Assembly (NCBI RefSeq): GCF_900096945.1
Contig: NZ_FMKA01000006.1
Span: 1 to 64,000, forward strand
From: Anaerobium acetethylicum
GTDB taxonomy: Bacteria > Bacillota > Clostridia > Lachnospirales > Lachnospiraceae
DNA length: 64,000 nucleotides
Direction: 5' to 3'
Part shown: piece by piece, positions 56,136-64,000 of the stretch
Layout: each line of letters begins with the position of its first letter
How positions within the stretch are numbered: position 1 is the first letter of the stretch
Made by a program: the position numbers and the translations under genes
Notes under the pieces: model-generated
What the model was told of the DNA's origin: nothing
Database searches by the model: none
The model's input: only the letters and a program-made list of their open reading frames with translations

Positions 56136-57353
56136 ATGAATTTAGGAAACAGAAAGGTAGTCACAAGTGGCATTATGGCACTCGCTATGATGATAACAAC
56201 TGCTTTTGCAGGAAACACACAACAGGCTGCTGCTGCTGATACTAATCAGAATGTGACAGAAACAATTCAGTGTAGTGAAGATTTTGCATATGTAGAAACA
56301 GAATTGACGGAATTAATTGATGCAAAGATAAAAAAAGAGCAGGCAATCGCTCAGGACCAGGATACGGTCATCGCAACTGTTGAAGCCTACAGGGCTGAAA
56401 TGGTAATGGCGGCACAGTCGCCATGGGCTAACCGAGTAATGGCAAATGTGGCAGAATTTGCAAACATCAGGGAAACAGCTGATGAAGCATCTGCGATAGT
56501 CGGAAAGCTTTATAAAGGAGCGGCAGCGGATATCCTTGAAAGAGGAGATGTCTGGACAAGAATCAGTTCGGGATCGGTGCAGGGATTTGTGAATAATGAA
56601 TATCTTGCTTTTGAACAGGATGCCGAAGCGGTAGCAAACAGAGATGGAAAGCTTACAGCGACAGTCAATACCCAGACGTTAAGGGTGAGGAAAGAGCCTT
56701 CAGAAACAGCAGGCGTTTTCGAACTTGCTGCAGCAGGCCAGACATATACGGCAACAGCAAATGACGGTCAGTGGGTAACAGTACAGCTCTCGTCAGGAAA
56801 TACAGGATATATCGCAAGCGCATATGCAAGCGTTGAACTGGTTTTGGGAAAAGCCATTTCGATAGAAGAAGAACAGGCTGCAATCAGGGCAGCAGAAGAG
56901 AAAGCGGCAGCAGAAGCTGCAGCAAAGGCAGCGGCAGAAGCGAAAGCGGCGGTAGCAGCAAAAAACAAGAGTGTGGCTACTACCACACAGGCAGCAACAT
57001 CGGCTTCTTATGATGACGTAACGCTTATGGCGGGAATCATTCAGATGGAAGCGGGCGGAGAATCCTACGAAGGAAAGCTCGCAGTTGCAAATGTCATTTT
57101 AAACAGAGTCAGAAGCGGAAGATACCCGAACACGATCAGCGGCGTTATTTATCAGTCAGGTCAGTTCTCAACCGTTGGAAGACTTTCAGGCGTAATCGCA
57201 AAGGGCGTAAGCTCAGCATGCGTCCAGGCAGCGAATGATGCCCTGGCAGGAACGAACAATGTAGGCGGATACCTTCATTTCAGAACTGTAAGCAGCGCGA
57301 ACTTAGGTTCCTACTCATCATATACAATCATAGGAAATCACGTTTTCCACTAA
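56136..57353 (+). CDS. Secreted cell wall hydrolase (SleB-like) with two SH3b domains
   Basis: 405 residues. A signal peptide (VTSGIMALAMMITTAFAGNT) is followed by a helical stretch, two bacterial SH3 domains (about 105-160, ANVRETADEASAIVGK-like; and about 175-235, LRVRKEPSETAGVFELA), a KAAAEAKA-rich linker, and a C-terminal Hydrolase_2 domain (290-405; LMAGIIQMEAGGESYEGKLA with the conserved Glu, NVILNRVRSGRYPNTISGVI, ending NHVFH). The SleB/CwlJ group cleaves peptidoglycan, in spore cortex or in growing wall. The SH3b domains probably bind the wall. GGTCAGGAGGTCAAAT precedes the ATG at 56136. Confidence 0.9.
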   Translation: MNLGNRKVVTSGIMALAMMITTAFAGNTQQAAAADTNQNVTETIQCSEDFAYVETELTELIDAKIKKEQAIAQDQDTVIATVEAYRAEMVMAAQSPWANRVMANVAEFANIRETADEASAIVGKLYKGAAADILERGDVWTRISSGSVQGFVNNEYLAFEQDAEAVANRDGKLTATVNTQTLRVRKEPSETAGVFELAAAGQTYTATANDGQWVTVQLSSGNTGYIASAYASVELVLGKAISIEEEQAAIRAAEEKAAAEAAAKAAAEAKAAVAAKNKSVATTTQAATSASYDDVTLMAGIIQMEAGGESYEGKLAVANVILNRVRSGRYPNTISGVIYQSGQFSTVGRLSGVIAKGVSSACVQAANDALAGTNNVGGYLHFRTVSSANLGSYSSYTIIGNHVFH

Positions 57354-57360
57354 AATCAAG

Positions 57361-57410
57361 GGGCTGCAGCTCCATGACTACTGTTTAGTCATGGAGAAGC
57401 AGCCCTGTTC
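57361..57410 (+). terminator. Terminator of the SleB-like gene
   Basis: GGGCTGC-A-GCTCCATGACT pairs with AGTCATGGAG-A-AGCAGCCC around ACTGTTT. A short T-rich tail (TGTTCTGTT) follows. Confidence 0.8.
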
Positions 57411-57588
57411 TGTTGCTGGTGACCGCGTGAACACTAACATAATAGGGCAGAATTGTAAAAAGCTTTCACTAAAACTTGTAATATTAAAAATAGTATAGTA
57501 AGATAAACGTAACTAAATAACGGTTGGATGGACAAAACAGTTGTGGACTTGAACTTCACTCTATCCGGCAATAAAAGGGGGAACAGTT

Positions 57589-58035
57589 ATGGAAGCAGTA
57601 TACTGGCTGATCATACTGGCTGTGCTATTGGTAGCTGAGCTTATGACTTTCGGACTGGTGACGATATGGTTCGCCGGCGGAGCGCTTGCAGCGTTTATAG
57701 CAGCTACGGCAGGTGCTAATCTGGGAGTACAGATTGTTTTGTTTTTGGGAGTGTCTCTTGTGCTGTTGTTTCTTACGAGACCTTTCGCTGTTAAATATCT
57801 GAATAAGAACAAAACAGCAACAAATGTAGACAGTCTTGTAGGACAGACGGGAATCGTAATGGAAGCCATCAACAATCTGGAAGGAAAAGGCAAGGTAATG
57901 CTGAACGGCCAGGAATGGACGGCACGGACCAGAAAAGATGAAACGGTATTGGCAAAGGGGAAAAAAGTAACTGTAAAAAAAATCAGCGGCGTGAAACTGA
58001 TCGTCGAGGAGAAGACGGAGGAGAATGAACAATGA
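57589..58035 (+). CDS. NfeD family membrane protein
   Basis: A 148-residue protein with two to three N-terminal membrane helices (AVYWLIILAVLLVAELMTFG, GGALAAFIAATAG, IVLFLGVSLVLLFL) and a C-terminal OB-fold (LVGQTGIVMEAINNLEGKGKVMLNGQEW to GVKLIVEEK). It is the short NfeD type without a protease domain. NfeD proteins pair with stomatin-like partners in membrane microdomain organisation. The next gene overlaps by 4 bp (ATGA) and is such a partner. GGGGGAACAGTT precedes the ATG. Confidence 0.92.
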   Translation: MEAVYWLIILAVLLVAELMTFGLVTIWFAGGALAAFIAATAGANLGVQIVLFLGVSLVLLFLTRPFAVKYLNKNKTATNVDSLVGQTGIVMEAINNLEGKGKVMLNGQEWTARTRKDETVLAKGKKVTVKKISGVKLIVEEKTEENEQ

Positions 58036-58979
58036 CAGATTATACGGGTTATATAGGAACGGGTGCAGTAATATTTTTGATTATTATCGGTTTGATGATT
58101 GTTGCATCCTGCATAAAGATAGTGCCGCAGGCAAATGCAATTGTTTTAGAGAGACTTGGCGGCTACCAGGCAACATGGGGTGTGGGGCTTCATTTTAAAG
58201 TCCCATTTATCGACAGAGTTGCAAAACGGGTGATTTTAAAGGAGCAGGTGGTTGATTTTGCGCCGCAGCCGGTTATCACGAAGGATAATGTAACCATGAG
58301 AATCGATACGGTAGTGTTTTTCCAGATCACGGATCCAAAGCTCTATGCTTACGGAGTGGAAAATCCAATCATGGCCATTGAAAACCTGACGGCGACGACC
58401 CTCAGGAATATTATCGGCGATCTTGAACTGGATGAGACCCTTACTTCAAGGGAGACGATCAACACAAAGATGAGGTCGGCTCTTGACGTTGCAACAGACC
58501 CATGGGGAATCAAGGTAAACCGTGTCGAGCTTAAGAACATCATTCCACCGGCAGCAATCCAGGATGCCATGGAAAAACAGATGAAGGCTGAACGTGAACG
58601 AAGGGAAGCGATCCTTCGTGCAGAGGGCGAGAAGACTTCAACAATCCTGGTTGCAGAAGGCCAGAAGGAATCGGTGATTCTGGAAGCAGAGGCGCAGAAG
58701 CAGTCCCAAATCCTTCGTGCTGAAGCGAAAAAGGAAGCAACCATCAGGGAAGCTGAAGGTGAGGCACAGGCGATACTCAGCATACAGCAGGCTACAGCAG
58801 ATGGTATCCGTTTCATCAAAGAGGCGGCACCGGATAACGGCGTCATCCAGCTCAAGAGTCTGGAAGCGTTTGCTAAGGCGGCAGACGGAAAGGCAACAAA
58901 GATCATCATTCCTTCGGAAATCCAGGGAATTGCAGGGCTTGTAAAATCAATCGCAGAGGTTTCAAAAGACGAACAGTAA
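58032..58979 (+). CDS. SPFH/Band 7 (stomatin-like) membrane protein
   Basis: A 315-residue protein. One N-terminal membrane segment (AVIFLIIIGLMIVASCIKIV) precedes the SPFH domain (PQANAIVLERLGGYQATWGV to LGDLELDETLTSRE-like). A long Ala/Glu helix follows (REAILRAEGEKTSTILVAEG), expected to form coiled-coil oligomers, and a C-terminal segment. It resembles QmcA/stomatin proteins, which organise membrane domains with NfeD. Translation is coupled to the NfeD gene through ATGA. Minor functions such as protease modulation, known for HflK/C, are not implied. Confidence 0.94.
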   Translation: MTDYTGYIGTGAVIFLIIIGLMIVASCIKIVPQANAIVLERLGGYQATWGVGLHFKVPFIDRVAKRVILKEQVVDFAPQPVITKDNVTMRIDTVVFFQITDPKLYAYGVENPIMAIENLTATTLRNIIGDLELDETLTSRETINTKMRSALDVATDPWGIKVNRVELKNIIPPAAIQDAMEKQMKAERERREAILRAEGEKTSTILVAEGQKESVILEAEAQKQSQILRAEAKKEATIREAEGEAQAILSIQQATADGIRFIKEAAPDNGVIQLKSLEAFAKAADGKATKIIIPSEIQGIAGLVKSIAEVSKDEQ

Positions 58980-59005
58980 CCAGGAACAGAACTGCAAGGT
59001 TACAG

Positions 59006-59062
59006 AGGTTCTTAAGAACCTGTTTATACAAAATAATCTGGCTGACGCTTAGGCGTCAGCCT
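59006..59062 (+). terminator. Terminator of the nfeD-band 7 operon
   Basis: A 16-bp perfect palindrome AGGTTCTTAAGAACCT (59006-59021) precedes the hairpin GGCTGACGC-TTAG-GCGTCAGCC (59040-59061). The T-run after it is modest (TTGTCT). Confidence 0.65.
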
Positions 59063-59130
59063 TGTCTCATCTGTAGAGGCAGAAAAAAAAGGGATACTTA
59101 CGAATATAATCATAATAGGAGGTTTTTGTA

Positions 59131-60087
59131 ATGAATTTAAAAGGACGCAGTTTTCTGACTTTAAAAGATTTCACACCGGAGGAAATAGAATACCTCATCA
59201 CTTTGGCTGGAGAGCTGAAGGCGAAAAAGAAAAAAGGGATACTGGGAAGCAGCTTGAAAGGGAAAAATATAGCCCTCATTTTTGAAAAGCCGTCTACAAG
59301 GACAAGATGCGCATTTACAGTCGGATGTGTCGATGAAGGGGCACACCCGGAATATCTCGGAAAAGACGATATACAGCTTGGACACAAGGAGAGCATTGAG
59401 GATACGGCAAGGGTTCTTGGACGCATGTTCGACGGAATCGAATTCCGTGGATTCAGGCATGAGACCGTTGAGAAGCTGGCTCAGTACAGCGGAGTTCCTG
59501 TATGGAACGGACTGACAGATGATTACCATCCGACGCAGATTTTAGCGGACTTCCTGACGCTCAAGGAGCAGTTCGGGCATCTGAAGGGACTGAATTTCGT
59601 ATATCTCGGGGACGGCCGCAACAACATGGCAAACAGTCTTATGATCGGTTCCGCTAAGGTTGGAATCAATTTCACCATAATCGCGCCAAAGGAACTGTGG
59701 CCAAAGCAGGAGCTTGTGGAGCTGTGCGAAGGATATGCGAAGGAAGCCGGAAGCACAATTACCGTGACAGATGACATCCAGGCAGTGGAAGGCGCTGATG
59801 CTCTCTATACGGACGTATGGTGCTCAATGGGCGAAGAAGACCTGGCAGCTGAAAGGATCAAGCTGCTTCAGCCATACCAGATAAACAGCGCGCTCATGGC
59901 AAAGACAGGAAAGGACAGCACCATCTTTATGCACTGCCTGCCTGCAGTAAAAGGAAAAGAAGTGACAGCGGAAGTCTTCGAGTCTGAAAAATCTGTCGTA
60001 TTTGATGAGGCAGAGAATCGCATGCATACCATTAAAGCAGTCATGGTGGCTACATTAGGCGATTATGAAGAGCCGGATGAAGCATAA
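59131..60087 (+). CDS. argF: Ornithine carbamoyltransferase
   Basis: A 318-residue enzyme joining carbamoyl phosphate and ornithine to citrulline. Carbamoyl phosphate motif STRTR ([14 protein letters not shown], about residue 55), the HPTQ motif in [13 protein letters not shown], the ornithine loop DVWCSMGEE, and HCLPAVKG are all present. No arginine biosynthesis or arginine deiminase genes are next to it, so direction (anabolic or catabolic) is not settled; SMGEE occurs in both. ATAGGAGGTTTTTGTA precedes the ATG. Its end overlaps the following small membrane gene by 23 bp. Confidence 0.95.
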   Translation: MNLKGRSFLTLKDFTPEEIEYLITLAGELKAKKKKGILGSSLKGKNIALIFEKPSTRTRCAFTVGCVDEGAHPEYLGKDDIQLGHKESIEDTARVLGRMFDGIEFRGFRHETVEKLAQYSGVPVWNGLTDDYHPTQILADFLTLKEQFGHLKGLNFVYLGDGRNNMANSLMIGSAKVGINFTIIAPKELWPKQELVELCEGYAKEAGSTITVTDDIQAVEGADALYTDVWCSMGEEDLAAERIKLLQPYQINSALMAKTGKDSTIFMHCLPAVKGKEVTAEVFESEKSVVFDEAENRMHTIKAVMVATLGDYEEPDEA

Positions 60088-60418
60088 GAGCGATAAAACC
60101 CATGCTCACAGGGAACAGAATCCTTATCTGGTGAAGGGGCTTCTGTTCAACAAAGACAGGCGTGCCCTGATCAGGATGGCAATGGATGTATTCGACCTGA
60201 TTTTAGGAAGCATCATCATCATCATGACGGTAGCTGCATTTCTGAAACCGGGGGTGTACGGGGGACTGTTTCCTGTAATATTCATCCTTGGGGCATTCCT
60301 GAATCTGATGACCGGAGCAAAACATTTTTATATGAAGAACAGGTTCTTTGGAGTGTTCTTTATGGTGATCGGATTTCTGCTCTTTGCGGCAGCGGCAGTC
60401 TCCTTCTTTATGGCTTAG
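60065..60418 (+). CDS. Small membrane protein, unknown function
   Basis: A 117-residue protein with a basic N-terminus ([20 protein letters not shown]) and three hydrophobic segments (about 40-62, 64-83 and 92-115: [56 protein letters not shown]). I do not recognise a domain beyond this form. The start at 60065 lies inside argF; an ATG at 60077 is an alternative, and neither has a strong ribosome binding site, so coupling to argF translation is likely. It sits in a string that looks conserved in Lachnospiraceae, between argF and birA. Confidence 0.7.
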   Translation: MKSRMKHKSDKTHAHREQNPYLVKGLLFNKDRRALIRMAMDVFDLILGSIIIIMTVAAFLKPGVYGGLFPVIFILGAFLNLMTGAKHFYMKNRFFGVFFMVIGFLLFAAAAVSFFMA

Positions 60419-60491
60419 GAGCGCCCGTCCGATGCCTGAAGATGCTATCCATGGAAGCCTGCAGACCCGTTATCATGCAAGAGGTGAAAAA

Positions 60492-61487
60492 TTGAAAACT
60501 ACAATATTAAAGACAGGAGTGCTGAAGCTCCTGAGAAATGCCGATGCCCATGTATCGGGGCAGGAAATCTGCGAGAAGTTCGGAGTTTCGAGAACAGCAG
60601 TATGGAAGGTCATAAACAGCCTGAAGGAAGAGGGATATGACATAGAAGCAGTGCAGAACAAGGGGTACAGGATCACATCCTATCCGGATCTCGTGAGCGA
60701 ATCGGAGCTTGAAAGCAGGCTTGACACCGCGTGGGCTGGTAAAAAGATATTCTATTATGAAAGTATAGAATCTACAAACACCCAGGGAAAAAGGCTGGCA
60801 GAAGCCGGAGAAGGCCATGGAACCCTCGTGATCGCCGACATGCAGGAATCGGGCAGGGGCAGAAGGGGGAGGGAGTGGATTTCGCCGCCGGGAACAGGAA
60901 TCTGGATGACCCTCATCTTAAAACCATCCCTGCACCCGAGAAGCGCCTCCATGCTGACCCTGGTAATGGCAGTAAGCGTCGCAAAAGCCTGCAGGGAAGT
61001 GACAGGTCTTGAGGCCATGATAAAATGGCCAAACGACATCGTGGTGAATGGAAGGAAAGTCTGCGGAATACTCACGGAAATGAGTGCCGAGATGGACTGC
61101 ATCAATCATATCGTCATCGGAACAGGAATAAATGTAAACATGGAACAATTTCCGGAAGAGATCAGCTCTATTGCCACTTCCTTAAGGATCGAGGCTTCTG
61201 CACTAGTCAGCCGTGGGATGCTGATAGAAAAGGTTCTGAAGAATTTTGAGGCGGACTACCAGCTGTTTATTGCAAAGGAAGATCTTTCGGGCCTGGTGGA
61301 AGAATACAACAGCATGCTGATCAATAAGGAAAAAGAGATCAAGGTACTGGAACCTGGAAACGAGTATACGGGCACGACCCACGGCATAAATGATCGTGGC
61401 GAGCTGGTCGTTGAAAAGCCTGACGGAAGCATTGAGAATGTATTTGCCGGCGAGGTCTCCGTGCGGGGACTTTATGGATATGTATAG
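60492..61487 (+). CDS. birA: Biotin-[acetyl-CoA-carboxylase] ligase and biotin operon repressor type
   Basis: A 331-residue bifunctional-type BirA. An N-terminal winged helix (LKLLRNADAHVSGQEICEKF, GVSRTAVWKVINSLKEEGYD) precedes the ligase domain with the biotinyl-AMP loop ESGRGRRGREWISPPGTGIW, KWPNDIVV and GIGINVN-like GTGINVNMEQFP, then an SH3-like C-terminal domain. It attaches biotin to carboxylase carrier domains and may repress biotin genes through its DNA-binding domain. I take TTG at 60492, 5 nt after AGAGGTGAAAA, as start; ATG at 60432 is in frame but lacks this support. Confidence 0.94.
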   Translation: MKTTILKTGVLKLLRNADAHVSGQEICEKFGVSRTAVWKVINSLKEEGYDIEAVQNKGYRITSYPDLVSESELESRLDTAWAGKKIFYYESIESTNTQGKRLAEAGEGHGTLVIADMQESGRGRRGREWISPPGTGIWMTLILKPSLHPRSASMLTLVMAVSVAKACREVTGLEAMIKWPNDIVVNGRKVCGILTEMSAEMDCINHIVIGTGINVNMEQFPEEISSIATSLRIEASALVSRGMLIEKVLKNFEADYQLFIAKEDLSGLVEEYNSMLINKEKEIKVLEPGNEYTGTTHGINDRGELVVEKPDGSIENVFAGEVSVRGLYGYV

Positions 61488-61669
61488 AGCGTTAGAATAA
61501 GCGCAGACAAATAAATAGGTTGATAAGTTGATGGAAATGCCGTATTATGTGGATATCTCATGTTTTAAGAAGATGCCGTGTGGAAAAACAGGGCAGGTTG
61601 AAGAAAGGAGCAAAGGCTGCCATTCGAACGGTACGAAACCGGGAGAAATCTGGAAGCCTTATAGATAAG

Positions 61670-62020
61670 ATGTATCAGGATAAAGTTGTGCTCTGCGGTG
61701 CCAGTGCATATGATAAAAAATATTATTTGAATGAAGATTTTGCAGCACTTCCGGAGCAGATCCAAAAAGAGCTCCAGATCATGTGTGTGCTGTTTACAGA
61801 AGAAATAGGTGGCGTGCTTACGCTTGATTTTGACGAAGACGGAACGCTTTGTTTTGAAGTAGTTGCAAACGAAGACGACTTCTGCTTTGATGAAATCGGA
61901 AGCGCTCTGAAGATCAAGCAGCTGCAGCGGGAAAAGCAGGAGCTTCTTGAAGCACTGCAGCTTTTCTATAAAGTGTTTTTCCTGGAAGAGAATATAGAGG
62001 AACTGCTGACGGAGGAATAG
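61670..62020 (+). CDS. DUF6145 family protein
   Basis: A 116-residue soluble acidic protein that I recognise, from memory and not search, as the DUF6145 type found near birA and coaX in Lachnospiraceae. Typical features are [20 protein letters not shown] at the start, [20 protein letters not shown], and the end [20 protein letters not shown]. It is alpha/beta with no catalytic motif. Its stop lies 2 bp before the coaX start, so the two are probably coupled. Start at 61670 is chosen by family form; the ribosome binding site is weak, and the frame is open to 61547. Function unknown. Confidence 0.75.
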   Translation: MYQDKVVLCGASAYDKKYYLNEDFAALPEQIQKELQIMCVLFTEEIGGVLTLDFDEDGTLCFEVVANEDDFCFDEIGSALKIKQLQREKQELLEALQLFYKVFFLEENIEELLTEE

Positions 62021-62022
62021 GG

Positions 62023-62796
62023 ATGTTATTAGTAATTGACGTAGGAAATACAAACATAACGCTTGGGCTGTTTGACGAAGAGCGCCTTATGGGGACTTTT
62101 CGCATGACTACAAAGATGCCAAGGACCTCTGATGAGTACGGAATTTCCATATGCGATATGATGAAGTACAAGGGCTTCAAAATTGAGGATGTGCATGATA
62201 TCATTATTGCATCCGTTGTTCCGGAAGTGATGTATTCTCTTAGGAACGGAATATACAAATATTTAGGAAAGAATCCGCTGATCGTGGGGCCAGGAACCAA
62301 AACCGGAATTAAGGTTGCTACAGACAACCCGAAGGAAACCGGCGCAGACAGGATCGTGGATGCAGTAGGGGCATACGAACTTTATGGCGGTCCAGTAATC
62401 GTAATCGATTTCGGAACGGCTACAACCTATGACCTGATCCTGGCAGACGGTTCATTCGTAGCGGGAGCAACAGCGCCTGGCATACAGACGGCCGCAAAAG
62501 TAATGTCCCAGGAGGCGGCGAAGCTTCCCCGAATCGAGATCAAGAAGCCAGACTCGATTCTTGCAAAGGAAACAATCAGCAGCATGCAGGCCGGTATCGT
62601 GTACGGCTGCATCGGACAGACTGAATATATTATAAAGAAGATGAAGGAAGAGAGCGGGATTAAGAACATCAAGGCAGTTGCCACCGGCGGCCTCGGAAAA
62701 ATCATTGCAGACGCCACAGACAGCATTGATATCTACGATCCCATGCTTACGCTCCAGGGCCTCAGGCTCATTTATCAGAAGTGCAGGACCAGATAA
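62023..62796 (+). CDS. coaX: Type III pantothenate kinase
   Basis: A 257-residue enzyme of the acetate-kinase/actin-like fold that phosphorylates pantothenate, the first step of coenzyme A synthesis. Motifs: phosphate 1 [20 protein letters not shown], phosphate 2 [10 protein letters not shown], the [16 protein letters not shown] dimer and pantothenate segment, and adenosine loop ATGGLGKI. The type III form needs a monovalent cation and is not inhibited by CoA. It lies 2 bp after the DUF6145 gene; GGAGGAATAGGG before ATG at 62023 overlaps that gene. Confidence 0.96.
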   Translation: MLLVIDVGNTNITLGLFDEERLMGTFRMTTKMPRTSDEYGISICDMMKYKGFKIEDVHDIIIASVVPEVMYSLRNGIYKYLGKNPLIVGPGTKTGIKVATDNPKETGADRIVDAVGAYELYGGPVIVIDFGTATTYDLILADGSFVAGATAPGIQTAAKVMSQEAAKLPRIEIKKPDSILAKETISSMQAGIVYGCIGQTEYIIKKMKEESGIKNIKAVATGGLGKIIADATDSIDIYDPMLTLQGLRLIYQKCRTR

Positions 62797-62896
62797 CCAT
62801 CGGTTCCTGTGCAGGATACAGTCCGGAACAGCTGCAGGGGATGCTGCGGCGGATACATATAAAAGCAATCGAAGAAAGTAGTAAAAGATAATCATA

Positions 62897-63868
62897 ATGG
62901 AATTAAAAATTGGAAATGTAAACTTAAAGAACAATTTGATACTGGCACCGATGGCAGGGGTTACAGACCTGCCATTTAGACTGCTTTGCAAGGACCAGGG
63001 GTGCGGCCTGCTCTGCATGGAGATGGTGAGCGCGAAAGCAATTTATTTCAATAACAAGAATACGGAAGCGCTCATGGAAATTCACGAGGAAGAAATGCCT
63101 GTTTCTCTTCAGCTATTCGGCTCAGATTCCGATATCATAAGCGAGATGGCAAAAAGGATAGAGGAAAAGCCTTTTGATATCCTGGACATCAATATGGGAT
63201 GCCCGGTGCCCAAGGTCGTAAACAACGGCGAAGGCTCCGCCCTTATGAAAAATCCGAAGCTTGTGGAAGAAATCGTGACCAAGACCGTCAAAGCCATTCA
63301 GAAGCCGGTGACTGTCAAGATCCGAAAGGGATTCAACGACGATTCAGTCAATGCGGTGGAGATCGCCAAAATCATAGAAGGCTGCGGAGCCGCGGCAGTC
63401 GCGGTACACGGCCGGACACGGGAGCAGTACTACTCCGGAAAGGCAGACTGGGATATCATCCGCAGGGTAAAGGAAGCAGTTTCGATCCCTGTTGTTGGAA
63501 ATGGAGATATCGAAAGCCCGCTGGATGCCGAAAGGATGATGAAGGAGACGGGATGCGACGGAGTCATGATCGGCAGAGGCGTAAGAGGAAACCCATGGCT
63601 GTTCAGGCAGATCAATACTTATCTGGATACGGGAGAACGAATTCCAAAGCCGACTCTGGAAGAGGTCAGGGATATGATCATCAGGCATGGCAGACTGCAG
63701 CTCCGGTATAAAGGCGAGCATCAGGGGATGAGGGAAATGAGGAAGCATGTAGCCTGGTACACGGCAGGCTATCCGAATTCCGCCAGACTCAGGAACCAGG
63801 TCAACTCCATCGAGACCATGGATGACCTTGAAAGGCTCATAGAAGGCTTGACAGTGAATGTTCTATAA
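62897..63868 (+). CDS. dusB: tRNA-dihydrouridine synthase (DusB-like)
   Basis: A 323-residue FMN enzyme that reduces specific uridines in tRNA D-loops. The TIM barrel shows LAPMAGVTDLPFRLLCKDQG, INMGCPVPKVVNNGEGSALM with the catalytic Cys about residue 98, VHGRTREQYYSGKADW, and GNGDIESPLDAERM for FMN phosphate. The C-terminal helical RNA-binding part follows (MREMRKHVAWYTAGYPNSAR). The length and NGEGSALMKNP form fit DusB. No strong ribosome binding site is visible before the ATG at 62897 (AAAGTAGTAAAAGATAATCAT), which is unusual here. Confidence 0.94.
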   Translation: MELKIGNVNLKNNLILAPMAGVTDLPFRLLCKDQGCGLLCMEMVSAKAIYFNNKNTEALMEIHEEEMPVSLQLFGSDSDIISEMAKRIEEKPFDILDINMGCPVPKVVNNGEGSALMKNPKLVEEIVTKTVKAIQKPVTVKIRKGFNDDSVNAVEIAKIIEGCGAAAVAVHGRTREQYYSGKADWDIIRRVKEAVSIPVVGNGDIESPLDAERMMKETGCDGVMIGRGVRGNPWLFRQINTYLDTGERIPKPTLEEVRDMIIRHGRLQLRYKGEHQGMREMRKHVAWYTAGYPNSARLRNQVNSIETMDDLERLIEGLTVNVL

Positions 63869-63968
63869 GGTATAATACTGTGACTGTAATTGAAGAATTT
63901 AACGAGATTTAGAAATAAAATTCAAAGTGTTTGATAGCAATATAGATACCAGGAAGGGTGTAAATTGT

Positions 63969-64000
63969 ATGAAAGAGAAAAAGAACTTACTGACGTATGA
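63969..64000 (+). CDS. greA: Start of probable transcription elongation factor GreA (cut by window end)
   Basis: Only 10 codons are visible: MKEKKNLLTY. AGGAAGGGTGTAAATTGT precedes the ATG. Clostridial GreA proteins commonly begin with this kind of sequence, and greA often follows dusB in Lachnospiraceae. The call is inference from order and the first residues. Confidence 0.55.
   Translation, partial: MKEKKNLLTY

Overview
The window looks like a chromosome segment from a Lachnospiraceae-type Clostridia (Bacillota). The basis is family recognition, not a database search: a rubredoxin-first (reverse) rubrerythrin under a PerR-like regulator, a Clostridia-style RNase J, and the gene string argF, small membrane protein, birA, a DUF6145-like gene, coaX, dusB, greA. 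Strong AGGAGG-type ribosome binding sites and many perfect intrinsic terminators also fit a Gram-positive anaerobe. Coding density is high on both strands. No rRNA, tRNA or CRISPR array was seen.

Layout. 0.2-3.1 kb: patatin-like lipase, sugar-nucleotide-type nucleotidyltransferase, VOC protein and zinc-ribbon protein. 3.3-7.0 kb, minus strand: corA, RNase J with a long disordered N-terminus, and a cold-shock protein behind an attenuator-like leader. 7.5-11.6 kb: sugar-acid catabolism (IlvD/Edd dehydratase, GntP permease, GntR/FCD regulator). 11.9-16.4 kb: a compact cluster of FkbH-like enzyme, acyl carrier protein, MaoC-type hot-dog enzyme, GNAT acetyltransferase and membrane-anchored beta-helix protein. 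16.8-46.5 kb: four very large secreted proteins interleaved with ordinary genes (HD protein, glmS, GIY-YIG protein, hemolysin III, DEAD-box helicase). 46.8-64 kb: mostly housekeeping (DUF937, reverse rubrerythrin, perR, dnaE, pfkA, ktrA-like, SpoU methyltransferase, SleB-like hydrolase, nfeD-band 7 pair, argF to greA), interrupted near 55-56 kb by an IS110-family remnant set among large palindromes.

The most striking theme is the set of four giant exported proteins: a double NodB deacetylase, a GH95 fucosidase, a GH101 endo-alpha-GalNAcase, and a GH123-like plus Asp-box protein. All end in the same C-terminal module of about 240 residues, a DUF4214-type repeat pair, and none has an LPXTG signal. 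Their catalytic domains suit attack on mucin-type O-glycans and other host glycans. The shared tail is a good candidate for a common surface-retention or assembly tag. Catalytic assignments rest on motif recognition; the tail function is inference.

Other structure not explained by genes: two dispersed palindrome families in intergenic DNA, a matching operator-like 12-mer at the reverse rubrerythrin and perR promoters, a 190-bp nested inverted repeat beside the IS110 remnant, direct repeats in the pfkA leader, and a noncoding hairpin-rich stretch at 36.7-37.2 kb that resembles the end of an IS605-type element.
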